Origin: Halorubrum alkaliphilum
Lineage (GTDB): Archaea > Halobacteriota > Halobacteria > Halobacteriales > Haloferacaceae
NCBI RefSeq assembly: GCF_017873815.1
Contig: NZ_JAGGKQ010000012.1
Location: forward strand, 19,854-83,853
DNA: 64,000 nucleotides
Reading direction: 5' to 3'
A program made the translations under genes and the position numbers. Below the pieces are notes generated by a model, which was given only the letters and a program-made list of their open reading frames with translations, was not told the origin of the DNA and did no database searches. Shown here one piece after another: positions 35,855 through 45,665 of the stretch (positions are counted from its first letter, which is position 1; each line of letters starts with the position of its first letter).

Positions 35855-38530
35855 ATGTCACAGGAGGGTTACGACCACACCGCGGTCGAGAGTCGGTGGC
35901 AGGCGGCGTGGGACGACGCTGCCGTGTATCACACGCCGGACGACGTCGAGGACCCGACGTACGTCCTCGGGATGTATCCGTACCCGTCCGGGAAACTCCA
36001 CATGGGCCACGTCCGGAACTACACCATCACGGACGCGTACGCCCGCTACCGCCGGATGCGCGGCGACGACGTACTCCATCCGATGGGGTGGGACGCGTTC
36101 GGCCTCCCCGCGGAGAACGCCGCCAAGGAGCGCGACACGAACCCCCGCGACTGGACGATGGACTGTATCGACACGATGCGCGGCCAGATGAAATCGATGG
36201 GGTTCGGCTACGACTGGGACCGTGAAATCACGACCTGTACCCCCGAGTACTACGAGTGGAACCAGTGGCTGTTCCGCCGGTTCCACGAAGAGGGGCTCGC
36301 CGAGCGCCGCGACGCCGAAGTGAACTGGTGTCCCTCGTGTGAGACCGTCCTCGCCGACGAGCAGGTCGAGGGAGACGCAGAGCTGTGCTGGCGGTGTGAC
36401 ACCCCGGTCGAGGACCGCGAGTTGGAACAGTGGTTCCTGCGGATAACCGAGTACGCAGACGAGCTACTGGAGGCCATCGACGACTTAGAGGGCTGGCCGA
36501 ACTCGGTCCGGCAGATGCAGCGTAACTGGATCGGCCGTCAGTACGGGACACAACTCGAGTTCCACATCGATGGACATGGCCCTGTCGAGGCGTTTACGAC
36601 CCGTGTCGACACAATCCACGGCGCGACGTTCTTCGCGCTCGCACCGGACCACCCGATAAGTGAGGCGCTCGCGTCCGAGGACGACGCAGTCCACGAGTTC
36701 GTCCATCACGAGGCCGATCCCGAAGGCGACGAGCCGAATGGAGTCGAGACCGGCTTGACCGCCACCAACCCCGCGACCGGCGAGGAGATACCCGTTTTCG
36801 TCGCCGACTTCGTCCTCTCGGATGTGGGAACCGGCGCGCTGATGGCCGTCCCCGCACACGACGAGCGCGACCACGCCTTCGCGGAAAAGATGGACGTCGA
36901 GATCCGACCCGTGATCGCCCCTGAACCGGACGACTGGGACGACGACACGGCCCCCGACACACCCGACGTGAGCGAGGAGGCGTTCACCGAGGACGGCGTG
37001 CTGATCAACTCCGGCGAGTACAGCGGGTTGCGGAGCGAGACGGCCCGCGAGCGACTCACTGAAGCGATCGAGAGCGCGGAGGAGAGCACCCAGTACCAGC
37101 TGCGCGACTGGGGGATCTCCCGGCAGCGCTACTGGGGGACGCCGATCCCGATCGTTCACTGCCACGACGACTGCGGAAGCGTGCTGGTGCCTGAGGAGGA
37201 CCTCCCCGTGGAGCTGCCGGAGTTCATCAACACGACCGGCAACCCGCTCGATGCCGCCGAGGAGTGGAAGGCGACGATCTGCCCGGAGTGCGGCGGGTCG
37301 GCAACCCGCGAGACCGACACGATGGACACGTTCGTCGACTCCTCGTGGTACTTCCTGCGCTACGTCTCGCCCGGCGCGGAGGAGGTACCCTTCGACCTCG
37401 ATCGTGCGAACGACTGGATGCCGGTCGACCAGTACGTCGGCGGCATCGAACACGCCGTGATGCATCTGCTGTACAGCCGGTTCGTCACGAAGACAATAGC
37501 CGACCACGAGGGACTGGAGCACCGCGAGCCGTTCACCAACCTGTTGGCGCAGGGAATGGTCCAACTGGACGGCGAGAAGATGTCAAAATCAAAGGGGAAC
37601 ACCGTCTCCCCACAGCGGATCGTCGAGGAGTACGGCGCGGACACCGCTCGCCTGTTCATGATGCAGGCGGCCCAACCCGAGCGCGACTTCGACTGGAGCG
37701 AGGAGGGCGTCAGGTCGACGTACCGGTTCCTGACACGGCTGGCCGACCTCGTCGAGGAGTACGTCGCGGACGACGCGGCGACCGCCCCCGCCGACGCCGA
37801 CCGCGACACGGTCGACGACTACGTCGCGAACGAGACCGACGCCGCCGTCGCCATCGCGGGCGCGGAGTACGACGACCTCACGTTCAACGTCGCACTGCGC
37901 GAGGCGCAGGACCTCGTCCGAACGCTCCGGAGCTATCGCGAGCACGCCGAGCCGCACCCGGAGACGTACGCGCGCGGCCTCGACGTCGCCGTCCGCCTGC
38001 TCGCACCGGTCGCCCCGCATCTGGCCGAGGAGCTGTGGGAAACGCTCGAACGAGACGGGTTTGCCGTCGACGCCGAGTGGCCGACCGCAACGGTCGACCG
38101 GGTGACTGTCGAGCGCCGCCGCCGGCTGGTCGAGAACACGCGCGAGGACGTCCGCGATATCGTCGACGTGGCGGGCATCGAGGACCCCCAGCGGATCGAT
38201 GTCGTCGTCGCGCCCGACTGGAAATACGACGCGCTGTCGATCGCCCTCGACAGCGACGCCGGCAACCTCATCGGCGAACTCATGCAGGAGAGCCACATCC
38301 GCGAGCAGGGCGACGATGCCGCCTCCTACGGGCACGACCTACAGGCGAACCGCGAGGCCCTCCGGGAGACGCTGTCGGGTGACGACGAGTACGACGCGCT
38401 GCGGGCGGCCGCGTGGCTGATCGAGCGTGAGTTCGATGCGCCCGTCGTTGTCGAGCGTGCCGCGGACGCAGACGACGCCGTCGTCCGGAAGGCGGAGCCG
38501 GGGCGACCGGCGATCGACATCGTCGAGTAG
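35855..38530 (+). CDS. leuS: leucyl-tRNA synthetase, bacterial type
   Basis: An 891-residue class I synthetase. The HIGH motif is KLHMGH (47-52), KMSKS is at about 575-579, and the editing domain (TRVDTIHGATFFALAPDHP) is inserted near 245-410. Residue pattern around MGWDAFGLPAENAAKE and TCTPEYYEWNQWLF is closest to bacterial LeuRS, as known for haloarchaea, and not to the archaeal/eukaryal form. Zinc Cys clusters CPSC and CWRC are present. The clearest TATA box (GTATATAAG, 35842-35850) is only about 9 bases before the ATG, so the real promoter may be further upstream. Confidence 0.95.
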   Translation: MSQEGYDHTAVESRWQAAWDDAAVYHTPDDVEDPTYVLGMYPYPSGKLHMGHVRNYTITDAYARYRRMRGDDVLHPMGWDAFGLPAENAAKERDTNPRDWTMDCIDTMRGQMKSMGFGYDWDREITTCTPEYYEWNQWLFRRFHEEGLAERRDAEVNWCPSCETVLADEQVEGDAELCWRCDTPVEDRELEQWFLRITEYADELLEAIDDLEGWPNSVRQMQRNWIGRQYGTQLEFHIDGHGPVEAFTTRVDTIHGATFFALAPDHPISEALASEDDAVHEFVHHEADPEGDEPNGVETGLTATNPATGEEIPVFVADFVLSDVGTGALMAVPAHDERDHAFAEKMDVEIRPVIAPEPDDWDDDTAPDTPDVSEEAFTEDGVLINSGEYSGLRSETARERLTEAIESAEESTQYQLRDWGISRQRYWGTPIPIVHCHDDCGSVLVPEEDLPVELPEFINTTGNPLDAAEEWKATICPECGGSATRETDTMDTFVDSSWYFLRYVSPGAEEVPFDLDRANDWMPVDQYVGGIEHAVMHLLYSRFVTKTIADHEGLEHREPFTNLLAQGMVQLDGEKMSKSKGNTVSPQRIVEEYGADTARLFMMQAAQPERDFDWSEEGVRSTYRFLTRLADLVEEYVADDAATAPADADRDTVDDYVANETDAAVAIAGAEYDDLTFNVALREAQDLVRTLRSYREHAEPHPETYARGLDVAVRLLAPVAPHLAEELWETLERDGFAVDAEWPTATVDRVTVERRRRLVENTREDVRDIVDVAGIEDPQRIDVVVAPDWKYDALSIALDSDAGNLIGELMQESHIREQGDDAASYGHDLQANREALRETLSGDDEYDALRAAAWLIEREFDAPVVVERAADADDAVVRKAEPGRPAIDIVE

Positions 38531-38616
38531 CGACCAACTCCTCGGTTTCATCCGATTTGTTCGGACACGAGCGCCGTCCCCGGAACCGATTAGTCGACGG
38601 CACCACCCGATCGGGT

Positions 38617-40011
38617 ATGGACGAGTACGACGGAGCGACCGATGTCGGCGACGTGGATCCGGCCGTCCTCGCCGCCCGCCTCGACGACGGCGACCCACTC
38701 TCTTCGGTCGCGGACCGATACCACGTGCCAGGAGACGTGTTGTATATGGACGGCAACTCGCTCGGTCCCGCAAGCGACGCCGCGCTGGCGAGTCTCGACC
38801 GCGTGATCGAGGAGTGGCGTGAGCTGCTGATCGGCGGGTGGACCGACGCTGACCCGCCGTGGTTCACGATGGGTGAGCGGCTTGGTGACGCGCTCGCGCC
38901 GCTGGTCGGTGCCGACCCCGAGGAGGTCGTCGTCGGCAACTCGATCACGGTGAACATCCACACGCTCGTCGGGACGTTCCTCGATGAACTACTGGCCGGA
39001 AACGGGCCGGAGCGTGAGGGACTCCCAGCGGCGGACGGGACGTGGGTAGGGGACGGGACGCAGGCGGCGGACGGAGACCCCGAGACCGACCCCGCCGTCC
39101 TCGTCAACGAACTCGACTTTCCCTCAGATCACTACGCGATCCGGGCACAGCTCCGCCAGCGAGGGATCGATCCCGACGAGAAGCTCCGGGTCGTTCCGAG
39201 TCGCGACGGTCGGACGATCGACCCCCGAGATATCGAGGCCGCGCTCGACGCCCACGACGACATCGGGATCGTCTGGATGCCGACCGCGCTGTACCGCTCG
39301 GGACAGCTGTTCGACGTTGCGCGGATTACCGAGGCCGCCCACGAGGCGGGCGCGTACGCCGGCTTCGATGCGGCCCACTCGGTCGGCACGGTCCCACACG
39401 AGTTTGGCGAGGCCGACGTCGACTTCGCGGTCTGGTGTACGTATAAATACCTCAACGCCGGTCCCGGATCGATCGGCGCGCTGTACGTCGCCGAGCGCCA
39501 CCACGGGCTCACGCCCGCGCTGGCCGGCTGGTGGGGCCACGAGAAGGACACGCAGTTCGAGATGAACATGGAGTACACTCCGGCCGACTCCGCGGGTGCG
39601 TGGCAGATCGGAACCCCGCCGCTGTTCGCGGCCGCACCCTTGGAGGGCTCCATAGAGCTCCTCCGGGAGGCCGGGATCGACCGGCTCCGCGCTAAATCGC
39701 TCGCGCTCACGGACTTCCTCATCGCCCTCGTCGACGAGCGGCTTCCAGAGGTGTCGGTCGGCACGCCCCGTGAGCACGCGGCCCGCGGCGGCCACGTCGC
39801 CCTCGAACATCCTGACGCCGAGCGGCTGAGCGCGGCCCTAACGGATCGCGGCGTGGTCGTCGACTTCCGGCCGCCGAACGTCGTCCGCGTCTGTCCGGCC
39901 GCGCCGTACACCTCGTTCGCCGACGTGCTGGAAGTGGTCGACGAAATCGCGGCGATCCTCGACAGCGGCGCACACGAGCAATACGCGACGAGTGGGGGTG
40001 GAGTGACGTAG
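38617..40011 (+). CDS. kynU: kynureninase
   Basis: A 464-residue PLP enzyme that splits kynurenine into anthranilate and alanine. The PLP lysine is Lys277 in WCTYKYLNAGPGSIG, the Asp ligand is in AGFDAAHSVG, and GWWGHEKDTQFEM is the kynureninase signature. An insert of about 28 residues near 130-158 has a duplicated AADG motif and looks like a local repeat expansion. It stands alone, with no other tryptophan catabolism gene in the window. Confidence 0.92.
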   Translation: MDEYDGATDVGDVDPAVLAARLDDGDPLSSVADRYHVPGDVLYMDGNSLGPASDAALASLDRVIEEWRELLIGGWTDADPPWFTMGERLGDALAPLVGADPEEVVVGNSITVNIHTLVGTFLDELLAGNGPEREGLPAADGTWVGDGTQAADGDPETDPAVLVNELDFPSDHYAIRAQLRQRGIDPDEKLRVVPSRDGRTIDPRDIEAALDAHDDIGIVWMPTALYRSGQLFDVARITEAAHEAGAYAGFDAAHSVGTVPHEFGEADVDFAVWCTYKYLNAGPGSIGALYVAERHHGLTPALAGWWGHEKDTQFEMNMEYTPADSAGAWQIGTPPLFAAAPLEGSIELLREAGIDRLRAKSLALTDFLIALVDERLPEVSVGTPREHAARGGHVALEHPDAERLSAALTDRGVVVDFRPPNVVRVCPAAPYTSFADVLEVVDEIAAILDSGAHEQYATSGGGVT

Positions 40012-40019
40012 GTGACGAT

Positions 40020-40480
40020 AGCGACTGTTTATAAATGAACTGCGGTGGCGCGCCCCGGTGAGCGGCCCTTTGGGCCGCGAACCGTGAGGGACCGAGGGTC
40101 CCTCTGGCAGCCGGCGCTACGCGCCGGCGACGCCGGCGCGAGGGACGCGGCGACCGAAGGGAGCCGCGAGGCTGGGGAGGTGTGAGGTGCGGTTGCGGTG
40201 CGGGGTGGGATTCAAAGGGGCAGTCGCGAGGGCGGCGCAGGGGACGCGAGCACCGCAGGGAGTGAGCGAAGCGAACGACCGAGGAGCGCGGCGAGCGTGC
40301 GCCGCCCTCGCGACTGGGGCTTTGGCGGTGTTCATCGCCGGATCGCTAGTAATCACTTATAAACGAGCGACCGAGGCTTTGGCGGTGTTCATCGCCGGAT
40401 CGCTAGTAATCACTTATAAACGAGCGACCGAGGCTTTGGCGGTGTTCGTCACTCATCCACCACCGATCACTTATAAATAA
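40020..40480 (-). repeat. dispersed structured repeat, copy 2 (inverted)
   Basis: Fills the 525-base gap between kynU and the Lhr helicase. Reading the minus strand it has the same order as copy 1. The main stem AGTCGCGAGGGCGGCGCA (40222-40239) pairs with TGCGCCGCCCTCGCGACT (40298-40315), 18 bp perfect. The conserved block (CTGCCCCTTTGAATCCCACC and onward) is at 40169-40225. TTTATAAA bounds it at 40028, and TTATAAAC motifs follow at 40357, 40414 and 40471. No ORF of credible coding character. Confidence 0.8.
40321..40480 (+). repeat. 57-bp tandem duplication within repeat copy 2
   Basis: Units 40321-40377 and 40378-40434 are identical; a third, diverged one starts at 40435. Each contains TTTGGCGGTGTTCATCGCCG, with a small hairpin, and ends in CACTTATAAACGAGCGACC. 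The third keeps the start and the CACTTATAAA end. So the TATA-bearing flank has been amplified. Confidence 0.85.
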
Positions 40481-40536
40481 ACCACGTATAGCGACGGCCT
40501 TAATCGCCTCAGTCTCCAACATCCGACGATCAGCTA

Positions 40537-43455
40537 ATGGCGAAATCGTCGGGCATGGACGCGTTCGCGAACCTCGGAACTGAGGTCCGGGAGGCCCTCT
40601 CCGAGCAGGGCTTCTCCACACCCACTGAACCACAACAAAAGGCGATCCCGCCACTGTCCGACGGCCGAAACGCACTCGTTCTCGCGCCGACCGGAACCGG
40701 AAAGACGGAAACCGCGATGCTCCCCGTCTTTGACGCCATCGTCGACGCCCGCGATTCTCCCGGCGACCGGCCCCGAGATGGGATCTCTGCCCTCTACATC
40801 ACCCCGCTCCGCGCACTCAACCGCGACATGATGGACCGATTGGAGTGGTGGGGCGATCGACTGGATATCGAGGTCGCAGTGCGTCACGGCGACACCACCC
40901 AGTACGAGCGGTCGAAACAGGCCGACGACCCGCCGGATGTACTCATCACGACGCCCGAGAGCCTCCAAGCAATCTTGACCGGTTCGAAGATGCGGGTTGC
41001 CCTCGAAGACGTGGCACACGTCGTGATCGACGAGGTACACGAACTCGCCTCGGCGAAACGCGGCGCACAGCTCACGGTCGGGCTCGAACGCCTCCGCCGG
41101 GTGGCAGGACCGTTTCAGCGGGTCGGCCTCTCCGCGACCGTCGGGACACCCGGGGAAGTCGGGCGCTTTCTCGTGGGCTGTGGCCGGCGCGATCCGGACC
41201 GTCCGGGCGACCGCGAGTTCGAGACGGTCGAGGTCGCGGCCGGCAGCCGGACCGACGTGCGGGTGCTCGACCCCAAAATAACCGACCGGGACGCCACCCT
41301 CGCCGGCGAGTTGGCGATCGACGAGACGACTGCGAGCCACGTCCGGACGATCCGCGGGATCGTCGCCGACAACGACTCGACATTGATCTTCGTCAACACG
41401 CGACAGACCGCGGAAGCGCTCGGCTCGCGGTTCAAGACGCTGGCCGAGCGGGAGGAGAGCGACGAGAATATCGCCGACCCAACCGGGATCGAAGTCCATC
41501 ACGGGTCGCTCTCGAAGGATGTCCGGATCGACGTGGAAGACCGGTTCAAATCGGGGGATCTCGATGGGCTCGTCTGTACCTCCTCGATGGAACTCGGCAT
41601 CGACGTGGGACGCGTCGACCACGTGGTTCAGTACGGGAGTCCCCGCGAGGTCGCCCGCCTGCTCCAACGCGTCGGCCGCGCGGGTCACCGCCGCGATCTG
41701 GTTTCTGAAGGAACGGTCGTAACGCAGGGCGGTGACGACACCCTCGAAGCGCTGGCGATCGCCCGCCGCGCCGACGAGGAGTTGGTCGAGCCGGCGGCGA
41801 TCCACCACGGCAGTCTCGATACCGTCGCCAACCAGATCGTCGGGGTCGTCATGGACGAGGACGACATCCACGCTCGGGAAGTGTACGAGACCGTGACGAA
41901 CGCGTACCCGTTCCGCGAGCTCTCGGAGCCACGGTTTCAGGAGGTCGTTCGCGAGCTCGACGGTAACCGGCTGCTCTGGCTCGACGAGGAGTCGGACACG
42001 CTCGAAAAGTCCGGGGGGACGTGGCAGTACTTCTACGCGAACCTCTCTATGATCCCCGACGAATCCACCTACGAGGTGTACGACATGTCCTCGCGTCGCG
42101 GGATCGGCACCTTGGACGAGCGGTTCGTCGTGAACTTCGCCGGTCCGGGCGAGACGTTCATCCAACGCGGCGAAATGTGGCGGATCACGAAGGTGGACGA
42201 GGAGGAGGAGCGCGTCGAGGTCACACCGATCGCGGACCCCGCGGGCGAGGTCCCCTCGTGGGTCGGCCAAGAGATCCCCGTCCCGCGACCGGTCGCCGAG
42301 GAGGTGGGACGGATCCGGGGTGAGGTCGCGGACGCGCTCGTGGCCGGGTCGACTCCGAGGGCGGTCGCGGGCGATCTCGCGGAGCGCTATCCGATCGACG
42401 AGACGACTGGCGCAGCCGCGATCGACGCGATCGTCGACCACGTTGAGGCGGGCGGTCCCGTCCCGACCGACGACCGGGTCGTGATCGAGGGGAGCGCGCG
42501 GACCGTGGCCGTGAACGCGACGTTCGGTCACGCGGTCAACGAGACGCTCGCGCGCCTGCTCGCCGCGCTCGTGGGGCAGCGGACGGGGTCGTCGGTCGGG
42601 ATGGACGTCGACCCGTATCGGATCGAGTTCGAGGTCCCACACGGTGTCGATCCCGGTACGTTCTGTGAGGTTCTGGAGACGACGGACCCCGACTCGCTGG
42701 AGGCGTACCTCGAACTTGCCCTGAAGAACGCCGACACGCTGAAGTTCACGCTCGCGCAGGTCGCGGCGAAGTTCGGCTCAGTCAAGCGCTACCGCGAGGG
42801 GCGCGGGAAGTTTGGCGGCGACCGCCTGCTCGCGGCGCTTGAGGGGACTCCCGTCTACGACGAGGCGGTCCGGGAAGTGTTCCACGCCGATCTCGCCGTC
42901 GAGGAGACCGCCGAGGTGCTGTCGGAGATACAGTCCGGCGAGATCGACCTCGCGACCGCCCGCGAGCGGACGCCCCTCGGGACCGCGGGACGCTCGGCCG
43001 GCACGGAGTTCCTCGTGCCCGAGAACGCCGACGCCGACGTGATCGAGACGGTCCGCGAGCGCATCCGCAACGACCGAGTGATCCTATCGTGTCTCCACTG
43101 TAACGACTGGAAACACACGACGAAGGTGCGACGGGTCCGCGAGCAGCCGGAGTGTCCGGAGTGCGGGTCGACGCGGATCGCCTCGCTGAACCCGTGGGAC
43201 GACGAGACGGTCGCCGCGGTCCGCGCAAGCGAAAAGGACGACGGACAGGAGCGACGCACCCGGCGGGCCCACCGCGCAGCGAGTCTCGTCCAGACCCACG
43301 GGAAGCGGGCGGTAATCGCGATGGCCGCCCGCGGCGTCGGCCCGCACAACGCCGCCCGGATCATCAACAAGCTGCGCGAGGACGAAGAGGAGTTCTACCG
43401 CGACGTGATCCGTCAGGAACGCGAGTACGCCCGGACGCAGTCGTTCTGGGACTGA
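40537..43455 (+). CDS. lhr: Lhr-type DEAD/DEAH-box helicase
   Basis: A 972-residue superfamily 2 helicase of the Lhr group, thought to act in DNA repair or RNA metabolism. Q-motif and motif I: EPQQKAIPPLSDGRNALVLA then PTGTGKTE (51-58). Motif II DEVHE near 165, motif III GLSATVG, motif V SSMELGIDVGRVDHV, motif VI LLQRVGRAGHRR. The Lhr winged helix and core domains follow. The C-terminal 120 residues hold a zinc ribbon (CLHC near 851 and CPEC) and a KLREDEEEFYRD helix. The long ORF on the opposite strand is a shadow. TTAAT lies about 35 bases upstream of the start. Confidence 0.93.
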   Translation: MAKSSGMDAFANLGTEVREALSEQGFSTPTEPQQKAIPPLSDGRNALVLAPTGTGKTETAMLPVFDAIVDARDSPGDRPRDGISALYITPLRALNRDMMDRLEWWGDRLDIEVAVRHGDTTQYERSKQADDPPDVLITTPESLQAILTGSKMRVALEDVAHVVIDEVHELASAKRGAQLTVGLERLRRVAGPFQRVGLSATVGTPGEVGRFLVGCGRRDPDRPGDREFETVEVAAGSRTDVRVLDPKITDRDATLAGELAIDETTASHVRTIRGIVADNDSTLIFVNTRQTAEALGSRFKTLAEREESDENIADPTGIEVHHGSLSKDVRIDVEDRFKSGDLDGLVCTSSMELGIDVGRVDHVVQYGSPREVARLLQRVGRAGHRRDLVSEGTVVTQGGDDTLEALAIARRADEELVEPAAIHHGSLDTVANQIVGVVMDEDDIHAREVYETVTNAYPFRELSEPRFQEVVRELDGNRLLWLDEESDTLEKSGGTWQYFYANLSMIPDESTYEVYDMSSRRGIGTLDERFVVNFAGPGETFIQRGEMWRITKVDEEEERVEVTPIADPAGEVPSWVGQEIPVPRPVAEEVGRIRGEVADALVAGSTPRAVAGDLAERYPIDETTGAAAIDAIVDHVEAGGPVPTDDRVVIEGSARTVAVNATFGHAVNETLARLLAALVGQRTGSSVGMDVDPYRIEFEVPHGVDPGTFCEVLETTDPDSLEAYLELALKNADTLKFTLAQVAAKFGSVKRYREGRGKFGGDRLLAALEGTPVYDEAVREVFHADLAVEETAEVLSEIQSGEIDLATARERTPLGTAGRSAGTEFLVPENADADVIETVRERIRNDRVILSCLHCNDWKHTTKVRRVREQPECPECGSTRIASLNPWDDETVAAVRASEKDDGQERRTRRAHRAASLVQTHGKRAVIAMAARGVGPHNAARIINKLREDEEEFYRDVIRQEREYARTQSFWD

Positions 43456-43639
43456 GTCCGGCTGCCCCACCGCCGTGGAGTTCCACTTGCGTCCGCCTTT
43501 CGCCGCCGACGTTTCGACTCTCCGCGATCACTTCCCGACGCATGCCAGTAATATGAAAGGGAATCCGGTGGAGCCGAACACGTGGAATCCGAACCGGACG
43601 AACGCCATCCAACGTGGAGACGCCTCACGGACCCGGGGT

Positions 43640-43646
43640 CTTATAT
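43640..43646 (+). promoter_or_regulatory. TATA box for the small membrane protein gene
   Basis: CTTATAT centred 25 bases before the ATG at 43668, leaderless spacing. Confidence 0.55.
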
Positions 43647-43667
43647 CGACGCGCTCGAAGCGGGCGT

Positions 43668-44057
43668 ATGGAGCCGTTCCTCGTCGTAGTTCTCGTCGGG
43701 CTGCCGCTCGCGTGGCTCGTCGGGTTCGCGGCGTACGCCTACATCGACGCGCCGAACCACGGGATGAACCCGAAAAAGTGGGCAGCGATCGCGTTTTTCG
43801 TTCCGCTGTTCGGCTTCTTCGCGTATCTCTTCGAGCGAGCGGAGACCGACTACGACCCCGAAGAGGACCCGTACGCACAGGGCCAACGCTTCGAGGTCCA
43901 CGAGTCGCGACGCGGAGAGGAACTCATCGAACCGGGCGGAACCGACCGCGGCGAGGGACGAGAAGCGGCCGATGGGGGACGAAGCGCGACCGACGGAGAA
44001 GGGGGCACGACCGACGAGGACGACGAGTGGAACGATCCGCCGGGCGTCGACGTGTAA
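43668..44057 (+). CDS. two-helix membrane protein with acidic tail
   Basis: A 129-residue protein with two membrane segments (FLVVVLVGLPLAWLVGFAAY and WAAIAFFVPLFGFFAYLF) joined by a loop with NPKKW, a layout seen in phospholipase-D N-terminal-like small proteins. The C-terminal 70 residues are acidic and disordered. Function unknown. The start at 43668 is set by the promoter spacing. Confidence 0.7.
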   Translation: MEPFLVVVLVGLPLAWLVGFAAYAYIDAPNHGMNPKKWAAIAFFVPLFGFFAYLFERAETDYDPEEDPYAQGQRFEVHESRRGEELIEPGGTDRGEGREAADGGRSATDGEGGTTDEDDEWNDPPGVDV

Positions 44058-44081
44058 TACGGTTCTCACGCTAGCGGCGAT

Positions 44082-44513
44082 CTAACAGAGATCGAGGAGC
44101 GCGGCCCGTCGCCGATCGAGATCGAATGCGGCATCGGCGGCGTCGAGCCGTTCGAGAAACGAGAAGACGTCCGCACCCGAGCGCTCCGCGTGTTCGACCA
44201 GTGCCTCGATCGACGATCGATTGAGCGCGAACGACACCAAGGAGCCGCATAGCAACGCGAGCGCGACGCCCGCCTCCCCGTCGGGAAACGCGGGGTCAAC
44301 CGGCGAAAAGTCGGGCACCGGCGATCCCACACCGACATCCATGGGTTCCACAACTCCGTCCGCCGACCCCGCCGGATCCACACCGGCGTCGACAGCCGGG
44401 ACCGTCCGGAGACAAACCGTACAGATCACGGTTTCGGGCGCGGGCGCGTGCTCGCGGATCCCGGGTGGCACCGCGAACGCGACGACGCTCGACGCACAGT
44501 ACGGACAGGCCAT
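44082..44513 (-). CDS. haloarchaeal zinc-ribbon protein of the DUF6276 type
   Basis: A 143-residue protein starting MACPYCASSVV, with a second Cys pair CTVC near 32, a zinc ribbon. A helix-rich half follows (ALALLCGSLVSFALNRSS, then IEALVEHAERSGADVFSFL). Conserved among haloarchaea, no known function. GTTTAAGTA on the minus strand is 27 bases before the ATG at 44513, so it is leaderless; the upstream Met is rejected on that ground. Confidence 0.72.
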   Translation of the reverse strand: MACPYCASSVVAFAVPPGIREHAPAPETVICTVCLRTVPAVDAGVDPAGSADGVVEPMDVGVGSPVPDFSPVDPAFPDGEAGVALALLCGSLVSFALNRSSIEALVEHAERSGADVFSFLERLDAADAAFDLDRRRAALLDLC

Positions 44514-44614
44514 GGCGGCCACTCGGAGGCGTGAGTACTTAAACGGACGCGACATCGGGCCGGTGAGTCCGAAACCGGAGAAAGTCGAGAGCCGAACGAG
44601 TCTATCCGGCCGGA

Positions 44615-45319
44615 TCAGGCGTCGGCCGCGTCCGCGGACGACTCGGCCTCCGTGGCTGCCTCGGCTTGAGCTTCCTCTCGCTCCGCCTTCTCTTCTTCCT
44701 CCTTTTTGTCCTTGATCTTCTTCAGCCGGAAGGTCTCCTCGCGCTCCTGCTCCTCGAGCTTCTGTTCGATGTATTCCTGGTTCTCGTACAGCTGGGGCAG
44801 AAGCGTGAACTCCAAAGCGTTGACGCGTCGCTTGGTGGTTTCGATCTCCTCCAACATCTTCTTCATCGCCGTCTCGACCTCGGCAGCGAGGATAATCGAT
44901 TCGAGCAGTTCCTCGTAGGCGTCCGCGGCCTCGTCGATCCGCGCCGAGGAGCCGAGCAGGCCGTAGCCTCGCTCGTCGAGATTCTTCTTCACCTTCGAGG
45001 ACTCGATCTGTGGAACAACGACGCCCATGATGTTCTTCGACCGCGTGGTGATCTCCGGGTGCTCCTTCAGCGCCGCGGCCGCACCGCGGACGGCGACGTC
45101 GCCCTCCATCGCGCGCGCCATGTCGATCGTCCGCTGGGCCGTCTCGTAATCGTCCGCCATGTCCGACCGGACGTCCTGTGCCTGATCGAGGATGTCCATG
45201 AACTCCATGATGAGCCCGTCACGCTTCTGTTCGAGCGTGTCGTGACCCCGTTCGGAGAGATCGATTCGGTCCTCGATCGCCATCAGGTTCTTCCGGGTCG
45301 GTTTGACGTCCTTGGCCAT
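44615..45319 (-). CDS. atpD: A-type ATP synthase subunit D
   Basis: A 234-residue coiled-coil central stalk subunit that rotates inside A3B3. Opening [17 protein letters not shown] and long amphipathic helices are diagnostic. The last 40 residues are an acidic extension ([19 protein letters not shown]). It is last in the atp order but separated from atpB by 346 bases that hold a small divergent DNA-binding ORF; GTTAATTC on the plus strand (45348-45355) is a candidate for its own promoter. Confidence 0.95.
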   Translation of the reverse strand: MAKDVKPTRKNLMAIEDRIDLSERGHDTLEQKRDGLIMEFMDILDQAQDVRSDMADDYETAQRTIDMARAMEGDVAVRGAAAALKEHPEITTRSKNIMGVVVPQIESSKVKKNLDERGYGLLGSSARIDEAADAYEELLESIILAAEVETAMKKMLEEIETTKRRVNALEFTLLPQLYENQEYIEQKLEEQEREETFRLKKIKDKKEEEEKAEREEAQAEAATEAESSADAADA

Positions 45320-45450
45320 CTGTTGCCCGAACGTTCCGCGTCGACCCGGTTAATTCTTTTCAGACGCGAAGCGCCCCAAGCGGGGTCAAGCGGGTACGAC
45401 CGCCGAAAAAAGAACTGCCGGGAAGGGAGTTCCCGCAGCACCGCAGTCGA

Positions 45451-45594
45451 ATGCGACAGTCAGCGATCGTCGAGGAGCTCGACTGGTCGAAGTCGAAAAC
45501 CTCCCGGGTCCTGTCGCGAATGGCCGACGAAGGAGACGTTGAGAAGCTCCGGATCGGCCGAGAGAACGTGATCGATCTCGCCGAGACCGAGTGA
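45451..45594 (+). CDS. short winged-helix DNA-binding protein or truncated regulator
   Basis: A 47-residue ORF, too short for usual gene callers: MRQSAIVEELDWSKSKTSR, then VLSRMADEGDVEKLRIGREN and VIDLAETE. It matches the C-terminal winged helix found in larger haloarchaeal regulators (recognition helix WSKSKTSRVLSRM, wing EKLRIGREN). The in-frame sequence upstream to 45361 has no stop but is not convincingly related, and no start exists before 45451. So it is either a stand-alone mini-regulator or the remnant of a longer gene. It sits on the opposite strand between atpB and atpD. Confidence 0.55.
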   Translation: MRQSAIVEELDWSKSKTSRVLSRMADEGDVEKLRIGRENVIDLAETE

Positions 45595-45665
45595 GGATCC
45601 GTCATCCGAACGGTTTCGATGCCGTTGCTCAAGCCGGGGCGGGACATCGAAAAAACGAGGAGCGA

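Noticed and set aside
40534..42642. 702-codon minus ORF opposite the Lhr helicase
   Set aside because: The plus frame holds all helicase motifs; the minus frame has none.
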